DNA of 64,000 nucleotides from Streptomyces malaysiense (GCF_000980885.2 NZ_LBDA02000016.1:1-64000); one strand, 5' to 3'; shown: positions 41,008 through 49,702, counted from the stretch's first letter. Numbers and translations: made by a program. Notes: generated by a model not told the origin, from the sequence alone.

Positions 41008-42627
41008 TCAGGAGGTGGCCCTGCGGGGCCGACGCGCCTGCGCCCCGCCCCGGCCGCTTCCACCACGGCCACCAGAACCCTGGCCGCCGCCCTCGCCGCG
41101 CACCGCGACACCCTGGCCGCTCCTGCCCCGGCCCGCGCCCTGCCCGTTCGCCCCGCCGCGACCGGCGCCCTGGCCGGCAGCGCGCCCGGCGCCGCCCTGG
41201 CCGCCCGCGCCGCGGCCCCTGCCACGGCCCCGGCGGCGGCCGGAGCCCTCGCCGTTCTCGCGGCGGTCGTCGGCCGGTGGGGCGAGGACGACCGGTATGC
41301 CGGAGGGCGTCCGGGCACCGGTGATGCGCTGGAGCTCGTCCTCGCCGGGGCGCACCCGCGCGGTGCGCGGGGTGATGTCGGCGTCGGCCAGCAGCCGGTC
41401 CATCGCGCGCCGCTGGTGCGGCAGCACGAGGGTGACGACGGTGCCGGACTCGCCCGCGCGGGCGGTACGGCCGCCGCGGTGCAGGTAGTCCTTGTGGTCG
41501 GCCGGGGGATCGACGTTCACGACGAGGTCGAGACCCTCGACATGGATGCCTCGGGCGGCGACGTTGGTCGCCACCAGGGCCGAGACCTGGCCGTTCTTGA
41601 ACTGCGCCAGCGTACGGTCGCGCTGCGGCTGGGACTTGCCGCCGTGCAGGGCCGCGGCGCGCACCCCGACGGACAGCAGGTGCTTGGCCAGTCGGTCCGC
41701 CGCGTGCTTGGTGTCCAGGAACATGATCACGCGCCCGTCGCGGGCGGCGATCTCGGTCACGGCGTCGTGCTTCTCGGTGTCCCGCACCTGGAGCAGGTGG
41801 TGCTCCATCGTGGTGACCGCACCGGCGGACGGGTCGACCGAGTGCACGACCGGGTCGTGGAGGTAACGCCGCACCAGGAGGTCGATGTTGCGGTCCAGGG
41901 TGGCCGAGAACAGCAACCGCTGGCCACGGGCCGGGACCTGGTCGAGCAGCGCGGTCACCTGCGGCATGAAGCCCATGTCGGCCATCTGGTCCGCCTCGTC
42001 GAGGACGGTGACGGCGACGTGGTCGAGGCGGCAGGCGCCGCGGTCGATCAGGTCCTTGAGGCGGCCGGGCGTGGCGACCACGACCTCCGCGCCACCGCGC
42101 AGCGCGCTGGTCTGGCGGCCGATCGACACACCGCCCACCACGGTGGCGAACCGCACGTGCAGGGCGCGGGCGTACGGGGCGAGCGAGTCGGTGACCTGCG
42201 TGGCCAGTTCCCGGGTCGGTACGAGGACCAGGGCGAGGGGCTGCTTGGGCTGGGCCCGCTGCCCCTCCAGCCGGGCCAGTACCGGCAGGCCGAAGGCGAG
42301 CGTCTTGCCCGAGCCGGTACGGCCCCGGCCCAGGACGTCCCGGCCCGCGAGCGCGTTCGGCAGGGTGGCCGCCTGGATCGGGAAGGGCGCGGTCACGCCC
42401 TCGTTGACCAGCGCGGTCAGCAGCCGCTCGGACATGTCGAGCTCGGCGAACGCCTCGATCGCGGGCAGCGGTTCGGTGACCGTGGTGGGCAGGGCGAACT
42501 CCTGCCGGCGCGCGGCGGGCCGGGCGTTCTGGCCGGTCCGGCGACCGGCGCCGGGACGGGGACGCGCGGACCTGCGGGGGGCGCGGAGGTCACCGGTGGT
42601 GCCGTTGGTGCGGCGGGTGCGGTTCAT
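41008..42627 (-). CDS. DEAD-box RNA helicase, RhlE type
   Basis: A 539-residue ATP-dependent RNA helicase. All core motifs are present: FPIQAATLP (Q), GRGRTGSGKT (I), PTRELA (Ia), ATPGRLKDL (Ib), VLDEADQMADMGF (II), LLFSATLD (III), VATNVAARGIHV (V), HRGGRTARAGESG (VI). The C-terminal 110 residues are Gly/Arg-rich (RGG-like) for RNA binding. The likely role is unwinding structured mRNA or rRNA in the cold, since it sits next to cspA on the same strand. The ATG at 42627 follows GAGGAGGG. A close paralog occupies 63238 to the right edge. A terminator separates it from cspA, so it has its own promoter in the 42628-42786 segment. Confidence 0.95.
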   Translation of the reverse strand: MNRTRRTNGTTGDLRAPRRSARPRPGAGRRTGQNARPAARRQEFALPTTVTEPLPAIEAFAELDMSERLLTALVNEGVTAPFPIQAATLPNALAGRDVLGRGRTGSGKTLAFGLPVLARLEGQRAQPKQPLALVLVPTRELATQVTDSLAPYARALHVRFATVVGGVSIGRQTSALRGGAEVVVATPGRLKDLIDRGACRLDHVAVTVLDEADQMADMGFMPQVTALLDQVPARGQRLLFSATLDRNIDLLVRRYLHDPVVHSVDPSAGAVTTMEHHLLQVRDTEKHDAVTEIAARDGRVIMFLDTKHAADRLAKHLLSVGVRAAALHGGKSQPQRDRTLAQFKNGQVSALVATNVAARGIHVEGLDLVVNVDPPADHKDYLHRGGRTARAGESGTVVTLVLPHQRRAMDRLLADADITPRTARVRPGEDELQRITGARTPSGIPVVLAPPADDRRENGEGSGRRRGRGRGRGAGGQGGAGRAAGQGAGRGGANGQGAGRGRSGQGVAVRGEGGGQGSGGRGGSGRGGAQARRPRRATS

Positions 42628-42786
42628 GGGGGAACCCTCCTCGATGCGGCGTATCGAGGAATTCCGTCCGGCGGTGCCGACCGCGTGAGGATTCGCAAGA
42701 ATGAGCCGAAGAAATGGTGAAGAGCCGGGCCGCTCTTGGCGCTGGAGTCGTCCAGGAAAAGGCGAGGGCCCGGAAAAAGACAACGA

Positions 42787-42821
42787 GCTGGGGCCCGCAC
42801 CCCGAGAGCGCGGGCCCCAGC
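42787..42821 (-). terminator. cspA terminator
   Basis: GCTGGGGCCCGC at 42787-42798 pairs perfectly (12 bp) with GCGGGCCCCAGC at 42810-42821, 46 bp after the cspA stop. Confidence 0.8.
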
Positions 42822-42866
42822 CTCATGATGTGCGAGCCGCTCGGCCCGCGACGACGCGTGTCGGCG

Positions 42867-43073
42867 TCAGGCGACCGGAACGATGTTCTCGGCCTGCGGG
42901 CCCTTCTGGCCCTGCGTGACGTCGAAGCTGACCTTCTGGCCTTCGAGCAGCTCACGGAAGCCGGAGGTGGCGATGTTCGAGTAGTGGGCGAACACGTCAG
43001 CGCCGCCGCCGTCCTGCTCGATGAAGCCGAAACCCTTTTCCGAGTTGAACCACTTCACGGTGCCAGTTGCCAT
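42867..43073 (-). CDS. cspA: Cold-shock protein (CspA family)
   Basis: A 68-residue cold-shock-domain protein with intact RNP1 (GFGFIEQ) and RNP2 (DVFAHYS) motifs: [16 protein letters not shown]. It binds single-stranded RNA/DNA as an RNA chaperone. The ATG at 43073 follows AGGGAG. The gene has an AT-rich leader of roughly 150 bp and lies between the DEAD-box helicase and a MerR-type regulator, all on the minus strand. The symbol is used for the family; Streptomyces carries several copies. Confidence 0.96.
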   Translation of the reverse strand: MATGTVKWFNSEKGFGFIEQDGGGADVFAHYSNIATSGFRELLEGQKVSFDVTQGQKGPQAENIVPVA

Positions 43074-43225
43074 GTGAATCTCCCTTGGGGGGCAGTGCCG
43101 GACTCCGCACCTTGCGAAGCCGAGTCGCCGCTGTGATCACCCCTCCGGAAAGATCCGGAAAGCTCTGCAAAGAAAAAAATTTCTCTGGCAACCAAAACTG
43201 CAACGCCTATCACGCTAACACACGT
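43074..43225 (-). promoter_or_regulatory. AT-rich 5' leader/promoter of cspA with direct repeats
   Basis: The segment contains TCCGGAAAG twice (43144 and 43154, 10-bp period) and the A/T block CTGCAAAGAAAAAAATTTCT near 43165, ending in CTGGCAAC. A related motif is found at 61712. Long structured leaders are typical of cold-shock genes; the exact transcription start is unknown. Confidence 0.55.
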
Positions 43226-43305
43226 CGCTTGGCCGCGCCGTGGGGTTTTCCGGCCGTCCGGCCGATTCTCGTCCCACTGTGCCCGGAGATTCTGTATCGG
43301 CGGGA

Positions 43306-43644
43306 CTAGGTATCGGGGTCGCGCCCGTTCAGCTTCCGGCGCATTTCCCGGTTCAGCCGGTGGGCGTCCGCGAGCTGGTCCTCCAGCGAGACGATGCGGC
43401 ACGCGGCCTCGACGGGGGTGCCCTGGTCGACCAGTTCCCGGGCGCGGGCGGCGATGCGCAGCTGCCGGCGGGAGTACCGGCGGTGGCCGCCCTCCGAACG
43501 CAGCGGGTCGATCAGCCCGGCCCTGCCCACGGCCCGCAGGAAGGCCGGGGTGATGCCCAGGACGGCGGCGGCCCGCCCCATGGTGTAGGCGGGGTAGTCG
43601 TCGTCGTCCAGGTGACCGACGCCGGGGGCGCTCTCAGCGGGCAT
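43306..43644 (-). CDS. MerR-family regulator (small, cold-shock module copy 1)
   Basis: A 112-residue MerR-type protein: DDDDYPAYTMGRAAAVLGITPAFLRAVGRAGLIDPLRSEGGHRRYSRRQLRIAARARELVDQG, followed by a short coiled coil (SLEDQLADAHRLNREMRRKL). It has no effector domain. The ATG at 43644 follows GAAGG. It is about 75% identical by eye to the 112-residue protein at 60907-61245. Position upstream of cspA on the same strand suggests control of the cold-shock module. A small inverted repeat GGCAC/GTGCC (43719/43731) lies in its promoter region. Confidence 0.9.
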   Translation of the reverse strand: MPAESAPGVGHLDDDDYPAYTMGRAAAVLGITPAFLRAVGRAGLIDPLRSEGGHRRYSRRQLRIAARARELVDQGTPVEAACRIVSLEDQLADAHRLNREMRRKLNGRDPDT

Positions 43645-44219
43645 GACACCTTCGTTCCGGGGACTGCGGCGAGGAGCCCGGCGCCCGTCCCGCGCGGGTG
43701 CGGTGCCGTCCACCTCGTGGCACCACATTAGTGCCGCCGGTCGAGGACATGTATCCCGGCCGTGGCAAATTTCCGGGCGTGGCGGCCCAGGCGGGGCGTA
43801 CGGCCCCGCCGCCGAGGTCCGGACCCGTGCGGGGGCGTCGGACGCGGTGGTGCCCGCGGTGGCCGGGGTGACGGCGGCGGAGCCACTCCCGGGAGACGGA
43901 CACCGGCGGCCCGGCACAGGCCGACCGCGATCACTCCGCCGGGCCCTGGCCCGCCCCGGGCGGGCGGCGCTGTGGTGCGGGGCCGGCTCCGGCGGCCGGG
44001 CCACGGCCTCCTCGCGGTGCGGGGGAGACGGTCACGATGTCGGCGGCGGCGAGCGTCGCCTGCCGCGGGGACTCCTCGTTCCGCTGCTTGCCCACGCGCG
44101 CCCCGAGCAGGTCCGGCTGCGTACGTCGCGTGCAACTCCGCGCGCCGTCAAGGTATCTCCCGCCGCAGTCACCACGCCCCGGCTCCCGGGAGCGGCCCCC
44201 GCGGACGCCGGAATCGCGA
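43645..44219. other. Intergenic region without a supported gene
   Basis: About 575 bp between the divergent MerR-type gene and the MoxR cassette. Long frames exist on both strands but read as Arg/Pro/Gly shadows without RBS. The right end holds the promoter of the cassette. Confidence 0.5.
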
Positions 44220-44256
44220 CTGACAGACCGCCGGAGCGGTGCTTATGATGCTCGCG
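44220..44256 (+). promoter_or_regulatory. Promoter of the MoxR/VWA cassette
   Basis: CTGACA at 44220-44225 and TATGAT at 44244-44249 are spaced by 18 bp, a near-consensus vegetative promoter. The expected start of transcription (44256-44257) coincides with an ATG at 44257. Confidence 0.65.
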
Positions 44257-44313
44257 ATGAAGAACTTCTCCTCGTACGGATTGGGGGAATCGTTCGCTCA
44301 GGGTGAGTGCTGA
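44257..44313 (+). CDS. Leaderless 18-residue leader ORF overlapping the next gene
   Basis: ATG at 44257 lies at the predicted transcription start and encodes MKNFSSYGLGESFAQGEC. The TGA stop (44311-44313) overlaps the ATG of the next gene (TGATG), a classical translational coupling junction. ATGs at 44248 and 44245 are in frame but fall inside the -10 box. It could be a coupling device, an attenuator-type peptide or a small bioactive peptide. Confidence 0.45.
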   Translation: MKNFSSYGLGESFAQGEC

Positions 44314-45722
44314 TGGCATCTCACATCGCGAACGACCTTCCGCCCCACCTGCTGATGTGGCAGCGCGTGCGCGAGTACGCCGTGCCACCGTCCATGATCG
44401 AGACCGCGACCGCGCGCCGTGCGGCCGGCGACTGGGCGGGGGCCTGCGCCGCCGCCCGGATCGACGCCGATCTCGATCTGCGCGCCGTGCGCCACCGCCA
44501 CGGCACCGAACTCGCCACCCGCCTGCGTGCGGACCTGCGCCGGCTGGCCCCCGATCTGCTGCGCTGGCACATGCCCCGGATCGCCCCCGACGGACGCCTG
44601 CGTCCCGGGCTCACCATCTCCCTCGCCCGGTACACCGGTCACGACGGCGCCCCAGCCGCCCAATTGGTGGTGCGGACGCCACCGGCCCGCGCGGACGCCG
44701 GACAACGGATGTCCCTGACCCTTTGGGAGGGGCCCGGCGACGGCACCGCCGGACACCATCCCCACCCGCACCCAGACCGGCGCTTCCGGCTCGACCTGCA
44801 CCGGCACCTCTGGGACGTCGCGCGTGGCGGCGAACTGGCGCGGCGGTGCGGTCCGGGCGACCAGGGCTCCCCCTGGGCGACGGGCAGGTGGGCCGCCGAG
44901 GCGGAGCTGCTCCTACGGGCCGACCGACGTCCGCGCGGCGCCTTCACCGTACGGCTCGGCGCGCGCACCCGCGCCGTACTCGAACTCGTCGCCCCCGACG
45001 ACAGCCACGTCCCGACCTGCCGGCCGCTGCGCCACGGGCTGCCGCCCCAGGAAGTCGCCGCGCTCCCGGTGCTCCCGGAGGCCGCGGCCCGGGTCCTCCC
45101 GGATCTGGAGCTGCTGCGGCACGGGCTGACCCGGGCCGAACGGCTGCATCCGCTCGTCGCCGAGGCGCTGACGGCCGTCGGCCCGCTCGCGCGGGGCCCG
45201 GAGCCGTCCGGTCCCGTCCCCGAACCCCACGATCCGCACCGCGTGGAATGCCGGGGCGAGATCCACCGGATCGCGCTGCGGGACGGGGTGCTCACGGCGG
45301 TCGACCACCACCCCGTCGAACTGCGCCGCGAGGAACTGCTCGTGGCGCTCGGCGGCCCCGCGCTGCCGTGCCTGCGGGCGATCGACGCGGTGCACCGCGA
45401 TCCGGAGGCGCTGCCCGCCGTGCGGGAGCGGCTCGGGCACGGCGACGTCGCCGGCGCGCTGGCCGTCGTCGAGGGCCTGCTCGGCCCCGCCGCGGTGCTG
45501 CGCGCGGGACCCCTGCGAAGGGAACTGGAGTCGGCGGCGGCCCGCCGAGTCGACCACGGGCTCTTCCGCTCGGGGCTGGTCGCCGCGCACCCCGCGGCCC
45601 GGCGCGCCCCGGGAGCCGGGCCCGCCGAGGCGGACCACCGCCCCCGGCTCGACCGCCGTACGCCGATCGCGCTGCGGCGCAAGCGAACCAGCCGTCCCCG
45701 GCCGCGCACCGGCCAGATCTGA
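44313..45722 (+). CDS. Unknown protein, first large gene of a MoxR/VWA cassette
   Basis: A 469-residue soluble protein. The start MASHIANDLPPHLLMWQRVREYAVPPSMIE is followed by a helical region with many Arg/Asp (GDWAGACAAARIDADLDL). A beta-rich middle contains FTVRLGARTRAVLELVAPDD. The region near 310-330 (HRVECRGEIHRIALRDGVLTAVDHHP) is followed by helical repeats and a basic tail. I recognise no catalytic motif. It precedes a MoxR ATPase and a VWA protein with the same orientation, so it is probably a substrate-recognition or effector subunit of that system. ATG at 44313; GTG at 44307 is possible but would break the TGATG overlap with the leader ORF. Confidence 0.78.
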   Translation: MASHIANDLPPHLLMWQRVREYAVPPSMIETATARRAAGDWAGACAAARIDADLDLRAVRHRHGTELATRLRADLRRLAPDLLRWHMPRIAPDGRLRPGLTISLARYTGHDGAPAAQLVVRTPPARADAGQRMSLTLWEGPGDGTAGHHPHPHPDRRFRLDLHRHLWDVARGGELARRCGPGDQGSPWATGRWAAEAELLLRADRRPRGAFTVRLGARTRAVLELVAPDDSHVPTCRPLRHGLPPQEVAALPVLPEAAARVLPDLELLRHGLTRAERLHPLVAEALTAVGPLARGPEPSGPVPEPHDPHRVECRGEIHRIALRDGVLTAVDHHPVELRREELLVALGGPALPCLRAIDAVHRDPEALPAVRERLGHGDVAGALAVVEGLLGPAAVLRAGPLRRELESAAARRVDHGLFRSGLVAAHPAARRAPGAGPAEADHRPRLDRRTPIALRRKRTSRPRPRTGQI

Positions 45723-45789
45723 CCCGGCCCTGTCCGCTCCCGTCCTGTCCGATCCCGCCTGCTCCGCCCGGCCCGATCCGCTCCCGCCT

Positions 45790-45855
45790 GCTCGGCCCCG
45801 CCACGCTCGGCCCCGCCACGCTCGGCCGTACCGGCGGCTCGCACCGGCGGCTCGC
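45790..45855. repeat. Two adjacent short tandem repeats
   Basis: GCTCGGCCCCGCCAC is repeated exactly at 45790 and 45805, with a partial third copy at 45820. ACCGGCGGCTCGC is then repeated exactly at 45830 and 45843. They fill the gap between the unknown gene and the MoxR gene. Confidence 0.75.
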
Positions 45856-45931
45856 ACCGCGCGCCCGCGCCGCAGGACCCTCCGTCATCCGGGACGGCCG
45901 TTCCCGTCCCCCTTCCACCCAGGTGATGCCC

Positions 45932-47281
45932 ATGACCTCCGCCACTCTCCTCCCCAGCCCGGTGTCCGCCCCCACGGACCCCCAACTCGCCATAGCGGGA
46001 GAGCTTTTGACCCTCCTGCGCGCGAGCGTCACGGAACCGCGCCCCGACGAACAGCTCGAAGCGCTCACCCTGGCCGTCGCGGCCGATCTGCCCGTGCTGC
46101 TCTGGGGCGAGCCGGGCATCGGCAAGACCGCCGCGCTGACGCAGCTCGCCACCACCCTCGACCTGCCGCTGACCACCGTCATCGCGAGCGTCCACGAGCC
46201 GTCCGACTTCTCCGGGCTGCCCATCGTGGGCGACGACCCCGCGGTACAGGGCGTACCGATGGCGCCCCCGCAGTGGGCCGTGGAGCTGGTACGGGCCGGG
46301 CGGGGCCTGCTCTTCCTCGACGAACTCTCCACCGCGACGCCGGCGGTCCAGGCCGCGCTGCTCCGGGTCGTCCTGGAGCGGCGGGTCGGCGCGCTCCAAC
46401 TGCCGCCCGGCGTAAGGATCGTGGCCGCCGCCAATCCACGCGCTTCGGCGGCGGACGGGTGGGAGCTGAGCCCGCCGCTCGCCAACCGGTTCGTGCATCT
46501 GTACTGGGTGCACGACCGGGAGGTGGTGGTGCGCGGCCTCGGCGGGGTCTGGCCCCGGGCCGAACTGCCCCGGCTGGTGCCGGAGCGGCTGCCGGCGGCG
46601 GTGGCGTACGCCCGGCGCGCGGTGTGCGGGTTCCTGGAGGCCAGGCCGACGCTGATCCACCGGCTGCCGAGCACCGAGACGCGGCGCGGCGGCGCCTGGC
46701 CCTCGCCGCGCAGCTGGGAGGCCGCGCTGACCCTGCTCGCCTTCGGCACGGCGGCCGGCGTCTCCAAGGAGGTGCTGGCGCTGCTGGTGCGGGGGGCGGT
46801 GGGGGACGGACCGGGGTTCGAACTCCTCGCCCACCTCGACCGGATGGACCTCCCCGACCCGGAATCGCTGCTCGCGGACCCGGCCTCCGCCGAACTGCCG
46901 GAGCGGGGCGATCTGCGGCAGGCGGCGCTGGAGGCGGTGGTGGCCGCCGTCGGCGCGCGGCCGCGGCGGGAGCGGTGGGAGGCGGGCTGGGCCGTGCTCG
47001 TCCGCGCGCTGGAGACCGGCGCACCGGACCTGCTGGTCGCCCCGGCGACGGCGCTGGCCGCGCTGCGGCGCGACGAGTGGGAGGTGCCGGAGGCGGTGGA
47101 ACGCCTGGCCGGAGTGATCGGACTCGCCCAACGGGCCGACCGGTCGGTGGACTCGGCCACCGGCTCCGCCAAGTCGGAGCCGGCACCGGCGGCGTTCGTA
47201 TCGGCGCGGCGGGCCCGGCCGTGGCCGGCCCCTCCGTCCCGTCCCGCCGGCCCCGCGCCTGCGACGGGCACACGCCGATGA
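45932..47281 (+). CDS. MoxR-type AAA+ ATPase
   Basis: A 449-residue AAA+ protein. Walker A is G-E-P-G-I-G-K-T at about 59-66, Walker B LLFLDELS, sensor-1 region VAAANPRASAADGWELSPPLANRF with the arginine finger. The C-terminal lid is extended (to about 400) and ends in a Pro/Ala-rich tail. MoxR ATPases work with VWA-domain partners as chaperones for metal insertion or complex assembly; the partner gene here overlaps by four bases (ATGA). Start at the ATG 45932 with AGGTGA upstream; ATG 45926 and GTG 45923 are in frame. Confidence 0.92.
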   Translation: MTSATLLPSPVSAPTDPQLAIAGELLTLLRASVTEPRPDEQLEALTLAVAADLPVLLWGEPGIGKTAALTQLATTLDLPLTTVIASVHEPSDFSGLPIVGDDPAVQGVPMAPPQWAVELVRAGRGLLFLDELSTATPAVQAALLRVVLERRVGALQLPPGVRIVAAANPRASAADGWELSPPLANRFVHLYWVHDREVVVRGLGGVWPRAELPRLVPERLPAAVAYARRAVCGFLEARPTLIHRLPSTETRRGGAWPSPRSWEAALTLLAFGTAAGVSKEVLALLVRGAVGDGPGFELLAHLDRMDLPDPESLLADPASAELPERGDLRQAALEAVVAAVGARPRRERWEAGWAVLVRALETGAPDLLVAPATALAALRRDEWEVPEAVERLAGVIGLAQRADRSVDSATGSAKSEPAPAAFVSARRARPWPAPPSRPAGPAPATGTRR

Positions 47282-48672
47282 CGCCGATTCCCGCGAACCG
47301 CCCGGCGCCGCGCCCTTCGCCCCGCCCGGTGCCCGCACCCCCGCCGCTCCGTCCGGCGCGAACCACCGCCTCACCCTCCCCGGCCACCCCCGCCGGACGG
47401 AACAGCGGCTCCCGCCCCGGACCGCCCCTGGATCTGGAGAAGTTGCTCGCCGCCCGCCTCCACGCGGTGAAGGTCCGCCCCTACCTCGCCGCCGCCCTCT
47501 TCGCGCTGCACGTGGTCGAGGACCGCTCGGTGCCGACGATGGCGGTGGACGCGCACTGGCGCTGCTACGTCTCGCCCGGCTTCGTGGCCCGCACCCCGCT
47601 GGAGGAACTGGCGGGCGTCTGGGTGCACGAGGTCTCCCACCTCCTGCGGAACCATCACGGACGCGGCGAGCGGTACGCGTGCGAACACGAGGACCCCGGG
47701 CCGGGGCGGCGCGGCGCGACGGCCGAGGACCGGGCGTGGCTGCGGCTGCGGCAGAACATCGCCGCCGACTTCGAGATCAACGACGACATCTACGGCGACG
47801 GTCTGCCCATGCCGGCCGGGGCGGTCCTGCCGTCCCTGCTGGGGCTGCCCGGTGGGCTCCTGATGGAGGAATACCTGCGGACGGCGTCGATGTCCGGGAT
47901 CAGCGGGGACCTGGCCTGGCTGGACTGCGGCAGCGGCGCCGACGGACGTCAGCGGCCCTGGGAACTGGGGCCCGACGGGGCGGACGGACTGAGCCGGCAG
48001 CAGCGCGACGCGGTCCGCTTCCGGGTCGCGGAGGGCATCAAGGGCCGGCCCGGCGACGCGCCCGAGGGATGGCGGCGGTGGGCCGACGAGGCGTTCCATC
48101 CGCCCCAGCCATGGCGGCAGTTGCTCGGCGCGGCGGTCCGCTCGGCGGCCGGCGCGCCGGGGGCGGGCGAGAACCACAGCTACCGGCGCCCCTCCCGCCG
48201 CTCGGCCGGTGTCCACGGGGTGCTGCTGCCGAGCCTGCGCCGCACGCCGCCCCGGGTGTGCGTGGTGATCGACACCTCCGGCTCGGTGAGCGACGCCGAG
48301 CTGGGCAGCGCGCTGCTGGAGGTGGCGGCGATCTCCCGGGCGGTGGGCGGGCGGCGGGACCTGGTCTCGGTGCTCTCCTGCGACGCGGCGGCCGGGATCG
48401 CCGTACCGCTGTGCCGCGCGGAGAACATCCCGCTGGTCGGCGGCGGGGGCACGGACCTGCGCTCCGGGTTCGCTCGGGCCCTGTGTTCCCGGCCCCGCCC
48501 CGATGTGATCGTCGCCCTCACCGACGGCCAGACCCCCTGGCCCTCCGCGCCACCACCCTGTCGTACCGTCGTCGGACTCTTCCCCCGCCCCGCCCGCGCC
48601 GCCGACGAGGAGGACCCCGACTACGTGCCGGACATCCCGCCGTCCTGGGCACGGGTCGTCACCATCGGCTGA
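47278..48672 (+). CDS. Metallopeptidase-like VWA protein (DUF2201 type)
   Basis: A 464-residue protein. A Pro-rich head (1-50) leads to a domain with a zinc-protease motif H-E-V-S-H at 117-121 (VWVHEVSHLLRNHHG) and a following conserved INDDIYGDGLPMPAGAVLPS region. The C-terminal VWA-like domain has MIDAS motif D332-T-S-G-S (VVIDTSGSVSDAELGSAL), Thr in GGGGTDLRSGF and Asp in VIVALTDGQTPW. This is the DUF2201 layout, a partner of MoxR ATPases. Whether it cleaves peptides is unknown. The ATG overlaps the MoxR stop, so the two are translationally coupled. Confidence 0.92.
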   Translation: MTPIPANRPAPRPSPRPVPAPPPLRPARTTASPSPATPAGRNSGSRPGPPLDLEKLLAARLHAVKVRPYLAAALFALHVVEDRSVPTMAVDAHWRCYVSPGFVARTPLEELAGVWVHEVSHLLRNHHGRGERYACEHEDPGPGRRGATAEDRAWLRLRQNIAADFEINDDIYGDGLPMPAGAVLPSLLGLPGGLLMEEYLRTASMSGISGDLAWLDCGSGADGRQRPWELGPDGADGLSRQQRDAVRFRVAEGIKGRPGDAPEGWRRWADEAFHPPQPWRQLLGAAVRSAAGAPGAGENHSYRRPSRRSAGVHGVLLPSLRRTPPRVCVVIDTSGSVSDAELGSALLEVAAISRAVGGRRDLVSVLSCDAAAGIAVPLCRAENIPLVGGGGTDLRSGFARALCSRPRPDVIVALTDGQTPWPSAPPPCRTVVGLFPRPARAADEEDPDYVPDIPPSWARVVTIG

Positions 48673-48738
48673 AGGGCGGTGTCCGGGCGCCGCCCCACCC
48701 CTGGTGCCGCCGCCACACGATGCCCCAAGCTGGCCCGC

Positions 48739-49245
48739 ATGGACTCGCTGCCGCTGCTCTCCACCCTGGCCGGTGCCGCGATCGGCATCGTCGCGACCGT
48801 CATCGCCGACCGGAACCGGTGGAAGCACGACGACGCCAAGGAGGCCCTCCGGCTGCGGCTCGACGTCTACACGCAGTACACCACCACCGTGAAGGTCCTC
48901 GGCGAGACCCTGCGGGCCTTGGCCCGGCGGGAGCACCCGTCCGACGACGAGCGGGCCCTCGCGTTGCGCGAGGCCTTCCGGGACTCGGGCATAGCCATCG
49001 CGTCCGAACGGATGTGGCTCATCGCGCCCCAGCCCGTCGTCAGGGCGTCCAACGGCGTGTTCCACTGCCTGCGACGCATCTGCGACGGCTACGCCTACGG
49101 CACCGCGGTCGGCGGCCCGGAGGACCGCGCCCGCTGGGAGGCGCGCGGCCGGGCGGCGGCCGAGATGCGCGGGCTCATGCGCGAGGACCTCGGCGTCGGC
49201 CCGCTCGCGGAACGCCACATGCCCCTTCTCGACGACTCGGTCTGA
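48739..49245 (+). CDS. Hypothetical protein with N-terminal TM segment
   Basis: A 168-residue protein: one hydrophobic segment at the N-terminus (LPLLSTLAGAAIGIVATVIA), then a charged, helical cytoplasmic region (DAKEALRLRLDVYTQYTTTVKVLGETLRALA, later RARWEARGRAAAEMRGLMRED). The layout resembles small streptomycete membrane-tethered helical proteins of unknown function. The ATG at 48739 has only a weak RBS; an upstream GTG at 48679 is in frame. It follows the VWA gene by 66 bp and could be part of the cassette. Confidence 0.68.
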   Translation: MDSLPLLSTLAGAAIGIVATVIADRNRWKHDDAKEALRLRLDVYTQYTTTVKVLGETLRALARREHPSDDERALALREAFRDSGIAIASERMWLIAPQPVVRASNGVFHCLRRICDGYAYGTAVGGPEDRARWEARGRAAAEMRGLMREDLGVGPLAERHMPLLDDSV

Positions 49246-49426
49246 GCGGCGGCGGTGGTGGTCCGGCTCGAACCGGCCCATGGCCGCCCCGCCCGCTGTC
49301 CGGGCCCGGCCGCCCGTGCTAGGTTGCGCCCCTTGATCGTGAAGGTTGGGCGGGGGCCTTCCGAGAAGCCGGCGCGCGGCCGGCGACGGACGGCGGCCTC
49401 CGGAACGTGAGGGGTATTCGCGGGCT

Positions 49427-49702
49427 ATGGGCGCCTTTGCCGGACCGGACGTACTGATACTGGCCGCCGCGGTGATCCTCGTGGTGAAGTACCGCCGCCG
49501 CATGGCCGGAAGGGCTCCTCTGATCGCGTCCGGGGGAGCCGCCGGACGCGTCGCGGTGACCGCGGCCTTCGCGCTCGGCTGCGTATGGGCCCGGACGCAG
49601 GGGCCGTCACTCGTCGACGCGGTCGTTCTCGGACTGAGCCTCGCTCTGCTCACGGGCGCCGCCGCCGCACTCCTGGCTCGCGGAAGAGCACGACGCGGGT
49701 GA
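49427..49702 (+). CDS. Small two-TM membrane protein
   Basis: A 91-residue protein: TM1 DVLILAAAVILVVKYRRR, a basic loop, and TM2/TM3 VAVTAAFALGCVWA and AVVLGLSLALLTGAAAALL. The start at ATG 49427 follows GTGAGGGG by 12 bases, so it is not certain. No family recognised. Confidence 0.5.
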   Translation: MGAFAGPDVLILAAAVILVVKYRRRMAGRAPLIASGGAAGRVAVTAAFALGCVWARTQGPSLVDAVVLGLSLALLTGAAAALLARGRARRG

